Shown here piece by piece: positions 5,299 through 8,693 of a DNA stretch of 8,693 bases. Source of the stretch: an uncultured Fretibacterium sp. (GTDB lineage: Bacteria > Synergistota > Synergistia > Synergistales > Aminobacteriaceae); NCBI RefSeq assembly GCF_963548695.1, contig NZ_CAUUWA010000082.1:1-8693 (forward strand), read 5' to 3'. The position numbers and the translations under genes were made by a program. Below the pieces are notes generated by a model. That model was not told the origin of the DNA, searched no databases, and worked only from the letters and a program-made list of their open reading frames with translations. Each line of letters opens with the position of its first letter. The stretch's first letter is position 1.

Positions 5299-7116
5299 TC
5301 AGCGCAGCGGTACTATAGAGGGGATGATCTTGTAATTCTCCACGTCGACAACGCCCTTGTCCGTGATCTTCCATTTCGGACTGGTCGCCAGGGACAAAAA
5401 GGCCAAGTGCATGAAGGGCGCGGGCACGTCGCACCCCAGCCGTTCCCTGACGATATCGTGCAGTTCTATCGTCTTCTCCACCAACTGCGGCCCCGTCAGC
5501 TCGTCGGTCATCAGGCCGCAGATCCGGAGGGGCATCTCTCCGAGGATCTTTCCCTCTCTGGCGATGGCGACCCCGCCCTGCATTTCAATCACCCTGTTGG
5601 CCGCGGCTGCCATATCCTCGTAGTTGGTGCCGATCACGATGAGGTTGTGCGTATCGTGGGAGACCGTCTCGGCAAAAGCCCCATTCTTGATGTTGAACCC
5701 TTTGATGAACGTTTTGCCGATGTCCGGCTGACCGTGCCTTCCGATGACGGCCACAGGAAGGAGATCGTCCTCGACGGAGGTCACGAACCCGTCCACCACC
5801 GGCAGTTTGACGCTGTACTTTTCCGAGAGGTTCTGCATGACGATGAGACCCACGCAGTTTGCCTGGACCTCCTTCTCCGTAGAGGGGATCTTCAGCTCGT
5901 CCGCCGAGACGCAGCCCCGTTTCACGGTATGTTTGACCAAATCCGGGTACGTATAGGGCTTGAGCTCCACGACGAGCTTTCCGTCCTCGGCCACCCTTTC
6001 CCCCTCGAGGTACACCGAGGTGACGTTCATATCCTCCAGCTTGCCGCTGATGATGTTGATGTCGGCATATTTCCCGGGGGCGAGAACGCCGATTTCATCC
6101 AGGTTGTGCCACGCGGAGGCGTTGATGGTGACCATCTGTATGGCCTCCACCGGGTTCACGCCCCGTTCTATGGTGCGCCTGACGATGTCGTTCATGTGCC
6201 CTTTTTTGATGATGTCCTCCGCCAACATGTCGTCCGTCGCCAGGAGCATTCTCCTGGAGGACAGCCCCTCCTCGGTGAGCGCCTTGATGCACTCCGGCAT
6301 GTTGCTTTGGGTGGAGCCCTCCCGCATCAGGACATAGACTCCGTAGCGCAGTTTTTCCATGCACTCTTCCTTGGAGGTCGTCTCGTGGCACGAAATGTCC
6401 GTTCCACCGCATATGATGTGCGCGGCCAGATCCGCTCCAAAGATCTCCGCCGCGTTGCCGTCGACCTTCTTCCCTAAGTCCCGCGCGTAGGTGGTCGCCG
6501 CGATGGTGTCCTTCACGACGTCGTACTTGTGTTCATAGACAAAGCGCATGCAGGTGACGCCCTGAGTCTCCCCGATGCCCGTCACCGTGGGATACTCCAG
6601 CATCTCCTGCACGTCCTCGGACGTGAGGCTCTCCCCCGGGGTCTCCAGCCCCGGGCAGTCCGGCGTCAGCGCCGGAACCCTCAGATAAACGTGGTGGGGA
6701 AGCGTCGCGCACTCCTCGGCCATCGCCTTGATGGCGGTCTTTCCCAGGACATTCCCCACCTCGTGGGGGTCGGCGATCAGGCAGGTGGTCCCCGTGGGAA
6801 GGGAAAGACGTGAAAACTCCGTAGCCGTAAGCATGGCCGATTCAAAGTGCATGTGAGAATCGATGAAGCCCGGAGTGACGTATTTCCCCGATACGTCGAC
6901 GACCTCCGTCCCCTCCCCCGTCAGCGGGGTGCAGTCCCCTACCATGAGGATGTATTTTCCGGAGATGGCCACATCCGCGACATAAATTTCTCCGGTAATG
7001 ACGTTGACGACGTTGCCCCCCTTGAGCACCTTATCCGCAAAGCTCCCTTTCCCCAGAAGGGCATCGACACAATGCAGCCTATCCTCCGCCACCTTCAGAC
7101 TTTTGACGTTCAACAC
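5299..7116 (-). CDS. ade: Adenine deaminase family amidohydrolase
   Basis: A 605-residue protein matching adenine deaminase (adenine + water to hypoxanthine + ammonia) over its full length; family members are about 580-600 residues. The metal-dependent TIM-barrel part shows TPGFIDSHMHFES (HxH at H88 and H90), ADPHEVGNVLG (115-125), E183, CHE with H244, REGS (265-268) and ATDD (293-296). The C-terminal domain has the family block GAFAETVSHDTHN (479-491). One departure matters: the strand that usually reads GHxPG, supplying a histidine metal ligand, reads DGNAAE here, with N221 in its place. The protein could thus be a paralogue with altered metal binding or another substrate. The GTG start is backed by an excellent ribosome binding site. 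It follows the cyclase-family gene by 139 bp on the same strand and is probably co-transcribed. The family call is firm; the exact substrate is not. Confidence 0.88.
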   Translation of the reverse strand: MLNVKSLKVAEDRLHCVDALLGKGSFADKVLKGGNVVNVITGEIYVADVAISGKYILMVGDCTPLTGEGTEVVDVSGKYVTPGFIDSHMHFESAMLTATEFSRLSLPTGTTCLIADPHEVGNVLGKTAIKAMAEECATLPHHVYLRVPALTPDCPGLETPGESLTSEDVQEMLEYPTVTGIGETQGVTCMRFVYEHKYDVVKDTIAATTYARDLGKKVDGNAAEIFGADLAAHIICGGTDISCHETTSKEECMEKLRYGVYVLMREGSTQSNMPECIKALTEEGLSSRRMLLATDDMLAEDIIKKGHMNDIVRRTIERGVNPVEAIQMVTINASAWHNLDEIGVLAPGKYADINIISGKLEDMNVTSVYLEGERVAEDGKLVVELKPYTYPDLVKHTVKRGCVSADELKIPSTEKEVQANCVGLIVMQNLSEKYSVKLPVVDGFVTSVEDDLLPVAVIGRHGQPDIGKTFIKGFNIKNGAFAETVSHDTHNLIVIGTNYEDMAAAANRVIEMQGGVAIAREGKILGEMPLRICGLMTDELTGPQLVEKTIELHDIVRERLGCDVPAPFMHLAFLSLATSPKWKITDKGVVDVENYKIIPSIVPLR

Positions 7117-7122
7117 GACAAT

Positions 7123-7133
7123 CCCCCCTCCTC
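7123..7133 (-). promoter_or_regulatory. Ribosome binding site supporting the GTG start of the amidohydrolase
   Basis: GAGGAGGGGGG on the minus strand, six bases before GTG 7116-7114. It fixes the non-ATG start. Confidence 0.75.
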
Positions 7134-7255
7134 AGCGATAAAAGTATGCCGAACATCGTAAAATCCCCCCTGAAAACCATCCAGCAGGGAGACCAACCAA
7201 ACGGCTTTCCAGAGTGTGCCCCCAGCACCTCCGAAAGAATGGCCCCGGGTTCCGG

Positions 7256-7972
7256 TTACCTCTCGACCAGGGCTACGGCGCGTATCGGGGACCCGCTACC
7301 GGCGCGGATCCTCAGGGGAAGCCCCATATAGATGAAACGCTTCCCGACCACCTTGTCCAGGTTACACAGGTTCTCCGTATTCGTGATCCCGAACTCCCCG
7401 CAGACGAGGTGGCCGGAGAAATCCAGATCGTCGGGGGTCTGGTCGATCGCCGGAGAATCGACGCCGATGTTCACCACGCCTTTTTCGGCCAGCCACTTCG
7501 CGGCCTCATAGGATACGCCGGAGTGCTTGGCCGTGATGCCGCCGTAGCCCCTGTCGGGATACGTCCTCTCGTAGTGCCCCGTGTACATCAGGAAGATGTC
7601 CCCTTTTCGGATATCGAGGCCATGCTTCTCCAGTGCCTCCTCGATATCCTTCACCTCGATGTAGTCCGGATACCGGACGTGCCGGAGGTCTACGCAGATG
7701 GCATCCCCATAGAAGAGCTCCAGCGCCATGTTCTCGATGGTCGGCCCATCCGGCTTGAACTCCCAGACCGCGTCGGAATGTGTGGGGCCGTGCTCGCTGA
7801 TCAGCATGTTCCTGGCCGAGAACCCCAGGGTCTTGGAGCCCGTATCCTTCATGTTCTGTTCGTGGGTCTGGTTCACCATGAAAAAGGTCTTTTGATGCAT
7901 ACCGAAAACAGGCATTCCCTCGTAGATCTCCTGGCTCAAATCGATGATTTTCCACTTCTGGTTGAAGTTCAT
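7256..7972 (-). CDS. Cyclase family metal-dependent hydrolase (kynurenine formamidase/isatin hydrolase-like)
   Basis: A 238-residue soluble protein of the cyclase family (PF04199 type), which hydrolyses amide or lactam bonds, as in N-formylkynurenine or isatin. Family features: IIDLSQEIYEGMPVF (9-23), the metal-binding segment SEHGPTHSDAVWEF (59-72), GDIFLMYTG (124-132), GVxxIGVDSPAID (165-177), H188, and a closing TENLCNLDKV (198-208). The canonical motif HxGTHxDxPxH is altered: H61, H65 and D67 are kept, but the GT pair reads PT, the proline is V69 and the last histidine is E71. A different metal site or substrate is therefore possible. The start has a very strong ribosome binding site (GAGGAGGAGGGGG, 7977-7989). 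It is the first gene of the minus-strand group leading into the deaminase-like enzyme, which suggests consecutive steps in opening a nitrogen heterocycle. The specific reaction is unknown. Confidence 0.85.
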   Translation of the reverse strand: MNFNQKWKIIDLSQEIYEGMPVFGMHQKTFFMVNQTHEQNMKDTGSKTLGFSARNMLISEHGPTHSDAVWEFKPDGPTIENMALELFYGDAICVDLRHVRYPDYIEVKDIEEALEKHGLDIRKGDIFLMYTGHYERTYPDRGYGGITAKHSGVSYEAAKWLAEKGVVNIGVDSPAIDQTPDDLDFSGHLVCGEFGITNTENLCNLDKVVGKRFIYMGLPLRIRAGSGSPIRAVALVER

Positions 7973-8579
7973 GAGTCCCCCTCCTCCTCAACTCCATTCA
8001 CCGGACAACGACCCTCCGGCGCCGAACGATACGGAATACCACACCCAAAATCCGTTACCGAACACCACCCCCTCCGCCGCCTGCGGCTGTCCTTTCCACA
8101 CTCGACATGAGGTTATGCACGATTTCCCGAAAACAGAGATAATTTTTCAGCTATCGACTTTTTCTTGTGACTTTATTCCGTGAGGTGAATCCGCTGCAAA
8201 CACACCCTGGCGTCAGAACGAAACCATAAGCCATAAACGGAACAAAAGCGCACGAATGCACGCGAAAAAGAAGAACATCGAGAAGACCATCGAAAGGAAG
8301 CCGAACCGTTTCTGCTCACCCCCCCCTGAGCTGCTGGCGGCCACGAAGGAAATGAAACGGAAGACATGTGAAGCTTAATGACATTTTGCCCCAAGAGGGC
8401 ACAATGTCATCAGCAAAAAACATGAAATAATAAAAATATTTTTGTTGTTCTCTGATAAAAAAGGGGTTTTTGTCGTTTCGGCTGAGGCTTCGTGTCCTGA
8501 CGGCACTCCTCTACGGGGGCTCTTTTCTCATCTCCTGCCGGATCTACGGGAGGAAGGACATCTGAGTCCCGCCCGCCGC
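7973..8579. other. Intergenic region of about 600 bp
   Basis: The leader of the cyclase gene lies here; an AT-rich stretch near 8120-8180 is the likeliest promoter location, but I could not pick a convincing -35/-10 pair. Between 8180 and 8400 both strands have short open frames, including a plus-strand 40-codon frame at 8256-8378 rich in Lys and Arg, with no recognisable product or ribosome binding site. An inverted repeat sits at 8379-8409, followed by a very AT-rich stretch (8410-8480). Confidence 0.5.
8379..8409. repeat. 13-bp inverted repeat with one mismatch
   Basis: TGACATTTTGCCC (8379-8391) and GGGCACAATGTCA (8397-8409) are inverted copies differing at one position, separated by five bases. 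An A precedes and a T follows, extending it to 14 bp. No T-run follows on either strand. It may be an operator, two abutted mobile-element ends or a terminator variant for the gene entering from the right. Confidence 0.55.
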
Positions 8580-8693
8580 CTATGGCTTGATGGTGCGGAG
8601 GAACAGCACGTGGGGCGCGCCGCCCGGCGTGGTCGTGACCTCCGCCTCCACGCGGTACACGCGGCGGATCAGCTCCGGCGTCAGGACGTCCTG
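8580..8693 (-). CDS. ABC transporter ATP-binding protein, C-terminal fragment (FecE/BtuD-like)
   Basis: Only the last 37 codons and the TAG stop (8582-8580) are in the window; the gene continues past the right edge. The frame reads QDVLTPELIRRVYRVEAEVT and ends LFLRTIKP. The VLTPELIRRVYxVEAEV pattern is the typical C-terminal tail of ATPases for iron-siderophore, heme and cobalamin importers, lying after the H-loop and before a final beta strand. Walker and signature motifs lie outside the window, so the assignment rests on the tail alone. It is not obviously linked to the cyclase-amidohydrolase group, from which 600 bp separate it. Confidence 0.7.
   Translation of the reverse strand, partial: QDVLTPELIRRVYRVEAEVTTTPGGAPHVLFLRTIKP

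Noticed and set aside
5269..6477. 402-codon plus-strand frame opposite the amidohydrolase
   Set aside because: His/Asp/Arg-rich shadow of a well-conserved adenine-deaminase-family gene.
7214..8110. 298-codon plus-strand frame opposite the cyclase gene
   Set aside because: Antisense to a protein with clear family motifs; no domain of its own.
8256..8378. 40-codon Lys/Arg-rich plus-strand frame
   Set aside because: No ribosome binding site and no recognisable family; the opposite strand is also open here, so it is probably chance.
8450..8575. Short plus-strand frame reading LRVLTALLYGGSFLISCRIYG
   Set aside because: Too short, no start or ribosome binding site; looks protein-like but cannot be tied to a family, so at most a decayed remnant.

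Overview
The window is GC-rich bacterial DNA with dense genes, strong purine-rich ribosome binding sites, GTG as well as ATG starts, and hairpin plus U-run terminators. It carries an ECF (energy-coupling factor) vitamin or metabolite importer, an adenine-deaminase-family enzyme and a kynurenine-formamidase-like hydrolase. An anaerobic, amino-acid or purine fermenting bacterium would fit, for example a member of the Synergistota or a GC-rich Firmicute. No rRNA, tRNA or marker protein fixes the taxon, so this is a weak inference.

Left part (1-3241, plus strand): a PPC/DUF296 domain protein (41-487) is followed by an ECF transporter operon. The operon has a substrate-binding S component (557-1120) and, 10 bp later, a single 689-residue protein (1131-3200). 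That protein joins the membrane coupling subunit EcfT to two ABC ATPase domains. The transporter is therefore encoded by two genes rather than the usual four. Two identical 14-base repeats, 20 bp apart, lie just before the S gene and may be an operator. A strong rho-independent terminator closes the operon (3201-3241).

Middle (3242-3555): about 310 bp without a convincing gene, lying between two convergent terminators. It contains several small inverted repeats.

Right part (3556-7972, minus strand): three genes are transcribed leftward, in the order cyclase-family hydrolase (7972-7256), adenine-deaminase-like amidohydrolase (7116-5299) and an unrecognised 402-residue membrane protein (4893-3685). 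The membrane protein appears to be built of two homologous five-helix halves, a layout typical of secondary transporters. Together they look like an uptake and breakdown module for a nitrogen heterocycle. Both enzymes deviate at residues normally involved in metal binding or catalysis, so the textbook substrates (adenine; N-formylkynurenine or isatin) should not be assumed. A 405-bp gap with strong hairpins separates the amidohydrolase from the membrane protein. A terminator (3556-3594) ends the unit.

Right edge (7973-8693): about 600 bp without a convincing gene. It includes a near-perfect 13-bp inverted repeat (8379-8409). The window ends in the last 37 codons of a minus-strand ABC ATPase that resembles the iron-siderophore/heme/B12 (FecE/BtuD) type.
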